DNA of 64,000 bases from GCA-2709075 sp038146865 (GTDB taxonomy: Bacteria; Pseudomonadota; Alphaproteobacteria; MPNO01; UBA2964). The position numbers were made by a program, and so were the translations under genes. Below, one piece after another: positions 26,888-34,947 of the stretch; within the stretch, counting starts at the first letter, position 1, and every line of letters begins with the position of its first letter. The notes beneath the pieces are model-generated. The model ran no database searches. It had not been told where the DNA came from and saw nothing but the letters and a program-made list of their open reading frames with translations. Location of the stretch: the NCBI GenBank assembly GCA_038146865.1, contig JAYQSL010000002.1, positions 558,001 through 622,000 of the forward strand, written 5' to 3'.

Positions 26888-26894
26888 GACCGCA

Positions 26895-27938
26895 ATGAAA
26901 GCCAATGTTATAAAGACTTATGGCCCTTGGCGTGAGGTTATGCTTACCCAGGAAATAGAATGTCCATCCCTCACAGAAAATGAAGTGCTAATAGAGGTTC
27001 ATGCGGTTACGGCCAATCGAACACGAGATACTCTCATTGCTGAGGGCAAACCACATCACCCAGAGGCTTTACCGCTGATTACAGGCCAAGACCCAGCAGG
27101 GATTGTAGTGGAAGTGGGTACAAATGTTGATGGATTTAAAAAGGGAGACAGGGTAGTTGTCAGCGGTCGCATGGCTTGTGGCCAATGCGATCTTTGCGCG
27201 GCTAAACGTGCGGGAGATTGTCCGAATGCGAAATCCATTGGCATCAATCGTTGGGGTGGATACGCGGAATTTTGCGCCGTACCGGAAGAAACACTATTTT
27301 TGATCCCGGACAACATCTCTTTCCATCAGGCATCAGTGATAATGCGTCACTGCCCCACCGCTCTGCAGCTACTGGACGACAAGGCGGCGCTTAAACCTAA
27401 TGAATGGGTGCTGATTATGGGTGCAGGCGGCGGCCTCGGCGGGCCTGGTATTCAACTCGCTAAACTGATGGGGGCGAACGTAATCGCGGCTGCGGGCGCG
27501 GATGAGCGGGTCGAGTTGGGCCTCAAATTAGGTGCTGATTTTGGCATTAACTATCGGACCCATGATTTAACTGAAGAAGTGAAAAGAATTACGAATAACC
27601 GGGGAGTCGATGTGGTATATGAGAATATTTCTGATCCCACCACTTGGCCTAAAGCAATTCATAGTCTCGCCTATGCAGGGCGTCTGGTTACCGCGGGTGC
27701 GCATGGGGGCCCTGAAGTCACCCTTAACGCCCGCAATCTCTATCTAAATCGTTGGCAGATTAAAGGGGCAGCGGGTGGCAGTCCTCATAATGTCAAACAG
27801 GCATTAGAATTTGCCCGTACCGGTAAAATTACATGTGCCATAGATAAGGTAATGCCGCTTGAAGGATTACATGAAGCCTACGACATAATCGAAAATGGCG
27901 ATGTTCAGGGCAAAATCATTATCGATCCTAGCGCCTAA
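26895..27938 (+). CDS. zinc-binding alcohol dehydrogenase family protein
   Basis: Medium-chain dehydrogenase/reductase of 347 residues. The catalytic domain has GQDPAGIVVEVGTNVDGFKKGDRV, with the structural zinc cysteines CGQCDLCAAKRAGDC. The NAD(P) motif is GAGGGLGGPGIQLAKLMG. The catalytic zinc ligand pattern is less classical: the usual GHE motif reads GQDPAG, so this may be a quinone-oxidoreductase-like member without catalytic zinc. I start at ATG 26895, since the longer reading frame from 26847 overlaps the upstream gene by 41 bases. Last gene of the MBL-YciI-ADH trio. Confidence 0.9.
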   Translation: MKANVIKTYGPWREVMLTQEIECPSLTENEVLIEVHAVTANRTRDTLIAEGKPHHPEALPLITGQDPAGIVVEVGTNVDGFKKGDRVVVSGRMACGQCDLCAAKRAGDCPNAKSIGINRWGGYAEFCAVPEETLFLIPDNISFHQASVIMRHCPTALQLLDDKAALKPNEWVLIMGAGGGLGGPGIQLAKLMGANVIAAAGADERVELGLKLGADFGINYRTHDLTEEVKRITNNRGVDVVYENISDPTTWPKAIHSLAYAGRLVTAGAHGGPEVTLNARNLYLNRWQIKGAAGGSPHNVKQALEFARTGKITCAIDKVMPLEGLHEAYDIIENGDVQGKIIIDPSA

Positions 27939-28034
27939 CAAAGACCAAGAAAAAGGTAAACACTTTTGTTATTCTTTTATATCTCCAAAAGATAACCCAC
28001 AGTTTTAGATTTCAAAAGAAAGTTAGCCAAAATT

Positions 28035-28448
28035 ATGGAAGCAGTTTTACAAAGTTTTTTGAATGGATTTCCTGTGCTTTTAATGCACTTTTCCATAACG
28101 CTGTTGATGCTAATCGCAGGTGCTGTAATTTACCAAATGATTACCCCATACAATGAATTAGATCTAATACGGGGAGGTAATATTGCGGCCGCACTATCAT
28201 TCTCGGGCGCTTTGGTCGGCCTCGCGCTTCCGCTCGCAGTCTGCATGGCCAGAAGCCTTAACCTATGGGATATTATCATATGGGGGTGTCTCACGTTATT
28301 CATACAGCTTATTGCCTACCGAATTGGAGATGCGCTTCTAAAAGATCTCCCAAAACGAATTGAAAACGGTGAATTAAGCGCAGCTACAACCATCGTTGGC
28401 ATTAAATTATCGGTTGCCATGATAAACGCGGCGGCCGTTGCAGGATAA
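28035..28448 (+). CDS. DUF350 family membrane protein
   Basis: Small inner membrane protein of 137 residues with about four hydrophobic segments (15-38, 50-70, 75-95 and 110-137), of the DUF350 family (YjfL-like). Residues NGFPVLLMHFSITLLMLIAGAVIYQMITPYNE form the first helix and its cytoplasmic end. The function of the family is not established. Its stop and the start of the serine protease gene share one base (TAATG), so the two are translationally coupled. The pairing suggests a membrane-associated proteolytic or envelope-stress module. Confidence 0.85.
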   Translation: MEAVLQSFLNGFPVLLMHFSITLLMLIAGAVIYQMITPYNELDLIRGGNIAAALSFSGALVGLALPLAVCMARSLNLWDIIIWGCLTLFIQLIAYRIGDALLKDLPKRIENGELSAATTIVGIKLSVAMINAAAVAG

Positions 28449-29317
28449 TGCGGGGGCTCGATAAGCTAGCTCTTGTCCTTCTGGTCGTTTTAGCTGTGGC
28501 CGGTAAAATTTTCTCGACGGAAGAGAATTCAAAACGCCGACCGGATCCGAGACAATATGAACCACCTGTCGTGGCGACACTCCCACCCCCTAACCTAAAA
28601 ATTCCGGATGAATATCGGAATGCCCCCACATTTAATATTAAAGTTGGATGGGAAAAGAAAAATTCAACTGGGACTGCTTTTTCAGTTGGCGATGGGGTCT
28701 GGGTTACAGCCCGACACGTCACGGATAGCTGCGACTTCATAGGCTTACAAAGTGGACCAAGGGAGGCTATCCGCGTGAAGGCTGTGAGACAAGAAGGCAA
28801 TGCCGATATAAGTATTCTCAAGACTGACCAGGGTTCTCCTAGCCTACCCGTCGCCAACATTTCTCTCCAACGCGGACAAAAAGGTTGGTCATTTGGCTAT
28901 CCTCAGGGCCAACCAGGTGATGTCTATGGGACTATGATTGGAAAGGCCAAGATGCGCGCTCACGGCCGTTACTCATCTATAGAGCCAGTGATCGCATGGA
29001 CACAAAAGAGACGAATTCCTGATATGGGAACAGATTTGAGCGGTATATCGGGGGGACCCTGGCTTGATCGAAGTGGTCGTGTCATAGGCGTTCACGTTGC
29101 AGGAGCACCGCGCAGAGGACGATCATTTTCAACCGACCCCTCGACACTGCTCGCTGCGCTAGATAGAAGCGGTATCAAGCCTTCCAATTTTCAAGCAATG
29201 CGCCTGGACGAGAGGGGTTTCTCTGAAGCCGGCAATAAACTTAGAAAGAGCCTGAGTGTATCAAAAGTTCTCTGCATGGTCGGAAACAAATGGAAACGAA
29301 CCAATTCCCGCGGCTAA
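28448..29317 (+). CDS. membrane-anchored trypsin-like serine protease
   Basis: Protein of 289 residues with an N-terminal signal anchor (residues 5-19 hydrophobic) followed by a proline-rich linker and a chymotrypsin-like (trypsin_2) domain. The catalytic triad is visible: His90 in VTARHV, Asp120 in NADISIL and Ser201 in LSGISGGPW. It has no PDZ domain, so it is not a DegP. Cotranslated with the upstream DUF350 protein, it is likely a periplasmic or membrane-tethered protease. The final basic residues after about 270 look disordered. Confidence 0.9.
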   Translation: MRGLDKLALVLLVVLAVAGKIFSTEENSKRRPDPRQYEPPVVATLPPPNLKIPDEYRNAPTFNIKVGWEKKNSTGTAFSVGDGVWVTARHVTDSCDFIGLQSGPREAIRVKAVRQEGNADISILKTDQGSPSLPVANISLQRGQKGWSFGYPQGQPGDVYGTMIGKAKMRAHGRYSSIEPVIAWTQKRRIPDMGTDLSGISGGPWLDRSGRVIGVHVAGAPRRGRSFSTDPSTLLAALDRSGIKPSNFQAMRLDERGFSEAGNKLRKSLSVSKVLCMVGNKWKRTNSRG

Positions 29318-29403
29318 GGTTGTCGGTATAGACGCTTTTCTAGTATACCACATGCAACTAAACGCGCGTCACATCCGCGCAGATATCGAGGAATGAATAA
29401 AAG

Positions 29404-30133
29404 ATGCTTGAAGCATTAGCTGGGAGCGGAGCTGGTATATTATTAATTGGTCTGCTTATTGGCATGCAGCATGCGCTTGAGGCAGATCATGTTGCTGCAG
29501 TATCCAGCATCGCAGCAAGGCAAACCAAATTTAGAAACATCGTCAGACATGGTGCGGTTTGGGGTTTGGGGCACACGGTTACTCTCATGGCATTATCGGG
29601 AGGCGCAATCGCTTTTGGGGTCGTTCTCAATGAAACTATCGCAAACTGGTTGGAGCTCCTTGTTGGAATAATGTTGGTAGGATTAGGTTCCCACCTGATT
29701 TTTCTTCTGATCAAAACGAAAATTCATTTTCACAAACATGTCCATAAGGACGGAACCAATCATTTTCATGCACACTCTCACCGGTATGAAGAGAGACCTC
29801 ATGGCTTTTAGTTCCCACGATCACACGCACCCGTCCAAATTACCCATTCGTACATTACTCGTAGGGATGATGCATGGAATGGCAGGGTCGGCAGCGCTTG
29901 TAATTCTTACCGCGGCGACTGTGAAATCTGTTCCCCTCGGGATTGGCTATGTTTTGCTTTTTGGACTTGGTTCAATCGCTGGCATGGCTTTTCTCTCTGC
30001 GCTCATAGCGCTCCCGCTGACTTGGTCAGCCAAAACACTCACTACGGCGAACACAGGTCTACAGGCCGTCATCGGATCAGCAACGATTATCTTAGGTTTG
30101 ACGGTGGCCTTTAATAGCGCCACCGCCCTATAG
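29404..30133 (+). pseudogene. nickel/cobalt (UreH/NiCoT-like) transporter, frameshifted
   Basis: Two overlapping open frames make one transporter. Frame 1 (29404-29811) holds the first membrane helices with HALEADHVAAV, the HX4DH signature of nickel/cobalt transporters, then a histidine-rich loop ending PHGF and a stop. Frame 2 continues with SSHDHTHP and helices starting LLVGMMHGMAGSAALV. Removing one T from TTTT at 29806-29809 joins them as ...GFSSHDHTH and gives an even 242 codons of protein. This is either a sequencing error, a real inactivating mutation, or translation restart at the ATG 29801, which follows GAGAG. The stretch is homologous to UreH/HupE and NhlF-type metal transporters. 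Confidence 0.8.
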
Positions 30134-30138
30134 AAAGG

Positions 30139-30453
30139 CTAATTACCCTCAGCTGAATCTGGCGCATTTTCAGGATACCACTGGCCACGCCTCATTCGAC
30201 TGACCGTATATTCCTTGAAAACTCCTGCTTTTCTTAAGGGTTCACCTGCAGCAAAAGCATCGGCGTCGGCCCTCGAGGCAACATTGATTACCAGCAGACT
30301 TCCAATTCGGTCATCCGAATTATCAGAGAGTGTAGCACCGCCAAGAACTAAGATGTTAGCATTCGCCTCGAGATACTCGAAATGCTTTTGACGAACCTTA
30401 TCTCGTAGGGCGGGACCATCTGGCCCGTCAACTCCGTAGCACATGTAAAGCAT
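30139..30453 (-). CDS. YciI family protein
   Basis: 104-residue YCII-domain protein of the common form: MLYMCYGVDGPDGPALRDKVRQKHFEYLEANAN, then LGGATLSDNSDDRIGSLLVINVASRADADAFAAGEPLRKAGVF. The conserved His (KHFEYL) and Asp residues of the family are present. It is the last gene of the minus-strand run from 42.1 kb, 44 bases after the BisC-like gene, so it likely serves that pathway. Unlike the longer YciI-like protein at 26.5 kb it has no N-terminal extension. Confidence 0.9.
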   Translation of the reverse strand: MLYMCYGVDGPDGPALRDKVRQKHFEYLEANANILVLGGATLSDNSDDRIGSLLVINVASRADADAFAAGEPLRKAGVFKEYTVSRMRRGQWYPENAPDSAEGN

Positions 30454-30497
30454 TTTATTAAAATGTCCTTTCCATTTAAAAAATAATTATCTGCTAA

Positions 30498-32819
30498 TCA
30501 AACTGCTTCAAGAATCTCAGGAGCAGAAAAAATATTTATAGGGGGCGCTGATAAATGATACTTTTTAATATCAACGAGCACTGTTTGGGCGATTGGAGCT
30601 TGTGAGAGCTTAGATGCACCCTTGTCGAGGGTGAGCATATTAGGATTACCATGCAGGCAAATTTCTTCTTTATCTCCGCTTTCAAGCTCGGCGGGATTAA
30701 ACCAGGCTCCCGTCATTAAACGAATTACTCCTTCCCTCATATTTTCGGAAATAAAAGCTCCTGCGAGACATGCACCTCTATCATTAAAGACTTGAACCAA
30801 GTCACCGTTTTTTATTCCTCGCGCATCCGCATCAATAGGGTTGATATAGACCGGTTCGCGACCCGCGATCTTTGAGCCGGCAGACACACCCTGCCCATCC
30901 ATTTGGCTATGCAAACGGGTCGTAGGTTGAGACGAGATCATATGAAGTGGATAGTTTTCGGCTTTTTCCGATCCGAGCCACTCGGCTGGCTCAAGCCAGG
31001 TTGCGTGAGGTGGACAGTCATCATACCCGTATCCTTCAATCCTCTCACTAAAAAGTTCGATCTTTCCGGAAGGCGTCCTGAGCTTTGACTTTATTGGATC
31101 AGTTCTAAACTCTTGAAGCAGAGTATACTCTGCATCACGATCCGGAATTCGGTAAAACCCCTCTTCCCAGAACGTGTCGAAATCTGGCATCGGCTCTTCA
31201 TTATTGAGTGCACCCTTTCGGCATGAGTCATACAGAAATCTTAACCAATCCTCCTCACTACGTCCCTCAGTGAAAGGTTCTTCACAACCAAGGCGGCGCG
31301 AGAGCTCTGAAAAAATAATATAGTCGTCTTTGGACTCCCCCAACGGCTCTATGGCTTTCTCCATTTTCATTAAAAATGAGTCTCGACCCGCAGCACCTAT
31401 ATCATTCCTCTCAAGCGAGGTAGTCGCTGGCAAGATTATATCTGCATGTCTTGCGACGGGTGTCCACCAGGGCTCATGGACTATTACCGTATCTGGCCTC
31501 TGCCAGGCACGCTTCAACCGGTTTAGGTCCTGATGATGGTGAAAGGGGTTTCCGCCCGCCCAGTAGACCAGTCGGATATCAGGATAGGTGAGTTTCTTTC
31601 CATTATGATCGATCTCCTCACCTGGCTGCAGAAGGGCATCCGTAAGCCGTGCTGCGGGTATTGCGAAGTTAGTCGGATTTCGTCCCATACTCAGCGAGGG
31701 CGAATTAAATAGAGGCCGTCCATCCCCCATCCCTCCGGTGGACCCATGCCCGAAGCCAAATCCACCACCTGGCAATCCAATCTGACCTAAAACACTTGCG
31801 AGGAGTATCACCGCCCAAAATGGCATTTCTCCGTGATCTCCTCTCTGCAGAGACCAAGTTGCTGAAATAAAGGTTCGACCCGAGGCCATTCTTCGAGCTA
31901 ACGTGACAATCCGTTCAGCCGGAATACCAGTTATCTGAGCCGCCCAGTCCGAGTCTTTTACCTGACCATCTAACTCCCCCATCAGATAGGGCAGTACTCT
32001 CTCATATCCCTCACAATACTTATTTAAAAACTCTGAATTATGTAAACCCTCAGTGATGAGGGTATGTGAGAGCGCCAATGCGAGAGCCGTGTCGGTATTT
32101 GGCCTTACCGCAACCCAATCCGCACCCATAAATTCAGGAACATCGTCTCGGCAGGGACTTACATTGACAACACCTATGCCTTTATCAGCAATCTTGTTCA
32201 ACCAAGGAACAAGACTGTGCGCTACACTGCCACCTCGTGCAACTTGGCCGTTACCAGTGTTAACACCACCAAAAAAAACGATTAAATCGGAATTATTGTG
32301 GATAGCGGACCAACTCGTATTTGGTCCCGTTACTGATTGGAGGTTACCCAAAATATAGGGAACAAAAAAGGTCGCAGATCCGAAACTATAATTTGCTGAC
32401 TGATCCGTGCACCCACCAAATGAGAATAGAAAGCGCCGAACTTGGGTACGGGCACAATGAAAAATACCTGCGCTGGCCCAACCGTAAGAGCCACCAAGAA
32501 TTGACTCATTTCCATGTTCCTTTTTCACTCGCAATAGTTCAGTTGAGACGAGGTCATAGGCTTTTTCCCAACTCACCCTGACAAAAGGCTCCCGACCACG
32601 GCCCTCTCCTGTCCCAAAGGGCCCGTTTTCAAGCCAACCTTTCCGAACCATTGGAGATGATACCCTGTTATTCGCATGGGTAGCACCAGGTATTGAAGCT
32701 ATTAAGGGAGAGGGGTTTTGATCTAATTCAAATGGCTTTACTCCCACGACACGACCATTCAGAACCTCGGCCCAAAACGCACCCCAATGAGATTGGTTGC
32801 GAAAACGTTTAATCTCCAT
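30498..32819 (-). CDS. BisC-like molybdopterin oxidoreductase (DMSO/TMAO reductase type)
   Basis: Molybdoenzyme of 773 residues of the DMSO reductase family, with bis-MGD cofactor. The N-terminus has no Fe-S cysteine motif and no Tat signal, so it is a cytoplasmic, single-subunit enzyme like biotin sulfoxide reductase BisC. The expected serine ligand of molybdenum lies in SYGWASAG (Ser116). Later segments VYWAGGNPFHHHQDLNRL and TTSLERNDIG are conserved in the family. Possible role: reduction of an S- or N-oxide, or the reverse. It is in the same minus-strand run as the UbiD, xanthine-dehydrogenase-like and aconitase-like genes, an unusual companion. Confidence 0.9.
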   Translation of the reverse strand: MEIKRFRNQSHWGAFWAEVLNGRVVGVKPFELDQNPSPLIASIPGATHANNRVSSPMVRKGWLENGPFGTGEGRGREPFVRVSWEKAYDLVSTELLRVKKEHGNESILGGSYGWASAGIFHCARTQVRRFLFSFGGCTDQSANYSFGSATFFVPYILGNLQSVTGPNTSWSAIHNNSDLIVFFGGVNTGNGQVARGGSVAHSLVPWLNKIADKGIGVVNVSPCRDDVPEFMGADWVAVRPNTDTALALALSHTLITEGLHNSEFLNKYCEGYERVLPYLMGELDGQVKDSDWAAQITGIPAERIVTLARRMASGRTFISATWSLQRGDHGEMPFWAVILLASVLGQIGLPGGGFGFGHGSTGGMGDGRPLFNSPSLSMGRNPTNFAIPAARLTDALLQPGEEIDHNGKKLTYPDIRLVYWAGGNPFHHHQDLNRLKRAWQRPDTVIVHEPWWTPVARHADIILPATTSLERNDIGAAGRDSFLMKMEKAIEPLGESKDDYIIFSELSRRLGCEEPFTEGRSEEDWLRFLYDSCRKGALNNEEPMPDFDTFWEEGFYRIPDRDAEYTLLQEFRTDPIKSKLRTPSGKIELFSERIEGYGYDDCPPHATWLEPAEWLGSEKAENYPLHMISSQPTTRLHSQMDGQGVSAGSKIAGREPVYINPIDADARGIKNGDLVQVFNDRGACLAGAFISENMREGVIRLMTGAWFNPAELESGDKEEICLHGNPNMLTLDKGASKLSQAPIAQTVLVDIKKYHLSAPPINIFSAPEILEAV

Positions 32820-32903
32820 TTGATACCTTCCTATAAAAAATCTTTACCCCACGCCCGTACAAAAAGTTCTGACAATATCCAATATCATTGAAGGCAAACT
32901 CGT

Positions 32904-33986
32904 TCATAAAGAAGAGAATAAACCATTTTCGTCAGCTCGAAACTTACCACGTGTTACCCCTTGCAAGGTTCCATTTTTTAAAAATTCTAGCACAGCCTTG
33001 CGTTTGATATGACGCCCTCGTTCCCACTGCATGAAGTGACTGGCACCGGCTATTCTGAGAAAAATTTTATTCAAACTGCCCAAGTCTTCAAAAAGTTGAA
33101 TATTCGAGTCCAGCAAACCGTCCAACTCACCAACAAAATTCAATACAGGCTGGGTAACTTTTGCTGCACCAGATTTTGTCCAACCCCAATAACTCCTGGT
33201 AGGCCCTCTTAATCCACCCCATGACGCACCAACAGGATCAGCATTCGCTCCTTCCTCCCACACTGCGTTAATAATTGCCCTATCTTCAATTTGCCCAGTT
33301 GAATTGACGTTCGCCAACCATCTTACCGCTTCCCCATGCTCTCTGGACTGAAAGGCAGTCGGAGCTCCAGGAATAGGCAGATCGGGTGGAGCAACATCTG
33401 GCCCGTATGGAGAATAATTACTGGAGGCCCAGATAACTAATTTTTCAATTTTTTGGGGGAAATATCGGACATATGTTCCAGCCCTTATACCTCCGCCCGA
33501 CCAGCCGATGAGATTGATTTTTCTGACATGTCGCAGCTCACAAATATAATCAACCACGGCGTTAAGGTCAGCTGTTTCCGTCTCGGTCGTCACAAGTTGA
33601 AAAGGCCAATCAGGTTCCCCCACACTTTCATACTCGGGGGGCATAAAGTGTCGATCACTAAACTGCACATTGTTAGGTTTATCCTGTAGCGCGAGCGCAG
33701 AACGCCCATGTCCAGTCATATCCAGGGCGAAAACATCAAAACCCTCTTCGGCTAGCGCCTCCATCCAGCTATAGCCTGGGTAAGGACAATCAAATGCCAC
33801 CGAACAGGGCCAAAAACCACCATGAACCAAGAGAACAACCTTGCCCTCAGCAGCAATCTGAATCTTATTGGCGTCATCGACAGAAACCCTTTCTCGAACG
33901 AACTGGCGCATAATCTGACCCGAAATAGCCGGCACAGTTGAGACATGCTCAACATAATGATCAACGGATTTAATTTTTGGGGCCAT
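32904..33986 (-). CDS. alpha/beta hydrolase
   Basis: 360-residue alpha/beta-fold hydrolase without signal peptide. The oxyanion strand VVLLVHGGFW (50-59) and the nucleophile elbow GWSGGG with Ser163 are clear; the region ALDMTGHGRS is typical. The catalytic His is likely in GASHFMQWERG near the end. A 35-45 residue lid inserted around 200-240 makes it longer than average. It begins 5 bases after the crotonase-like gene ends, and lies between that gene and the BisC-like gene, so it likely cleaves a C-C bond or ester formed in this pathway. Confidence 0.87.
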   Translation of the reverse strand: MAPKIKSVDHYVEHVSTVPAISGQIMRQFVRERVSVDDANKIQIAAEGKVVLLVHGGFWPCSVAFDCPYPGYSWMEALAEEGFDVFALDMTGHGRSALALQDKPNNVQFSDRHFMPPEYESVGEPDWPFQLVTTETETADLNAVVDYICELRHVRKINLIGWSGGGIRAGTYVRYFPQKIEKLVIWASSNYSPYGPDVAPPDLPIPGAPTAFQSREHGEAVRWLANVNSTGQIEDRAIINAVWEEGANADPVGASWGGLRGPTRSYWGWTKSGAAKVTQPVLNFVGELDGLLDSNIQLFEDLGSLNKIFLRIAGASHFMQWERGRHIKRKAVLEFLKNGTLQGVTRGKFRADENGLFSSL

Positions 33987-33991
33987 TCTTC

Positions 33992-34720
33992 CTAGCCTCT
34001 CATCTCCCTCGACGTATTGACGGCCGAATGCATATTTCTGGCGAAATCGGATGCCTGTTCTACACTCATGGTAAGAGCATTTGTTGCATATTCTTTGACA
34101 GACTTGATTGCCGCGAGCGGAGCTTTATCGAGGGCGTTACAAACGAGGGCAAGTTGTGCCTCCAGCCTATTCTCAGGCACCACCCTGCTAATAAGTCCGT
34201 AAGCCAAGGCGGTTAGAGCATCAATTTCTTCCGTGGAGTATGTCAAATAGAGGACCGCCTTTCGACCGAGCCGATCAATGAGAGACGACATAGCCATTGT
34301 TGGCATGATGTTATGACCCATTTCTGGTAGCGCGAAAGTTGAAGTTTCAGAGGCTATTGTGATATCGCAAACGGATGTGATGGCGCAACCAAATCCTAGA
34401 GCGCGACCCTGAACCACGCACACCACTGGAATTTTAGATCTTCGAAATGCTCCGTAAAAATTAAAGACAACCTCGCTTCTCTCCCTGGCCTCTAACGCGT
34501 CTTCCACGTCCCTTGCCTTACGGCCGGCATTGTCTCGGCCCACACAAAAATCTGGGCCAGCGCTCCTGAATATAATGTACTTACTGTCTGTGCCCGCCTC
34601 ATCAATCATCGTCGCCATTTTAGCGGCCATTTCGTCGCTAACACGACCACCATTATCAGGCCTATTGATCGTGATATATGTGCCGGCCCCCTTCTTTTCA
34701 TTCAATATTAGATTCGACAT
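33992..34720 (-). CDS. enoyl-CoA hydratase/isomerase family protein
   Basis: Crotonase-fold enzyme of 242 residues. The oxyanion-hole regions are ILFRSAGPDFCVGRD-like (YIIFRSAGPDFCVGRD) and QGRALGFGCAITSVCDITIASE, the latter with the conserved glycines. The catalytic Glu of the usual hydratases is not clear here, so a hydrolase or decarboxylase activity of the superfamily is equally possible. I start at ATG 34720, since AAGGAG lies 7 bases before it; an ATG at 34738 would add six residues. It lies between the molybdenum hydroxylase gene (227-base gap) and an alpha/beta hydrolase gene (5 bases). Confidence 0.9.
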   Translation of the reverse strand: MSNLILNEKKGAGTYITINRPDNGGRVSDEMAAKMATMIDEAGTDSKYIIFRSAGPDFCVGRDNAGRKARDVEDALEARERSEVVFNFYGAFRRSKIPVVCVVQGRALGFGCAITSVCDITIASETSTFALPEMGHNIMPTMAMSSLIDRLGRKAVLYLTYSTEEIDALTALAYGLISRVVPENRLEAQLALVCNALDKAPLAAIKSVKEYATNALTMSVEQASDFARNMHSAVNTSREMRG

Positions 34721-34947
34721 GAAACTTCTCCTTTTCACCCAACCATACTCTATTTAAATGGGACTGGTGAACAGCCATGGGAACCGGATAACCTCTCTGA
34801 CTTCTCCATAATTGGCTCAGCGGTCCATCATTCACTGCATCAGCGATTGAAGAGCCAAATGCAGGTCAACATATTTTTAAATCTTGGAAGACAGAGTGTT
34901 TTTACTAAGTGAATTCCTCTCTGGAAAACCAAATTTGAAGATAAATT

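Noticed and set aside
34721..34947. Open frame in the 227-base gap before the crotonase gene as a gene remnant
   Set aside because: About 60 codons stay open but no start codon with a ribosome-binding site and no family motif could be recognised.
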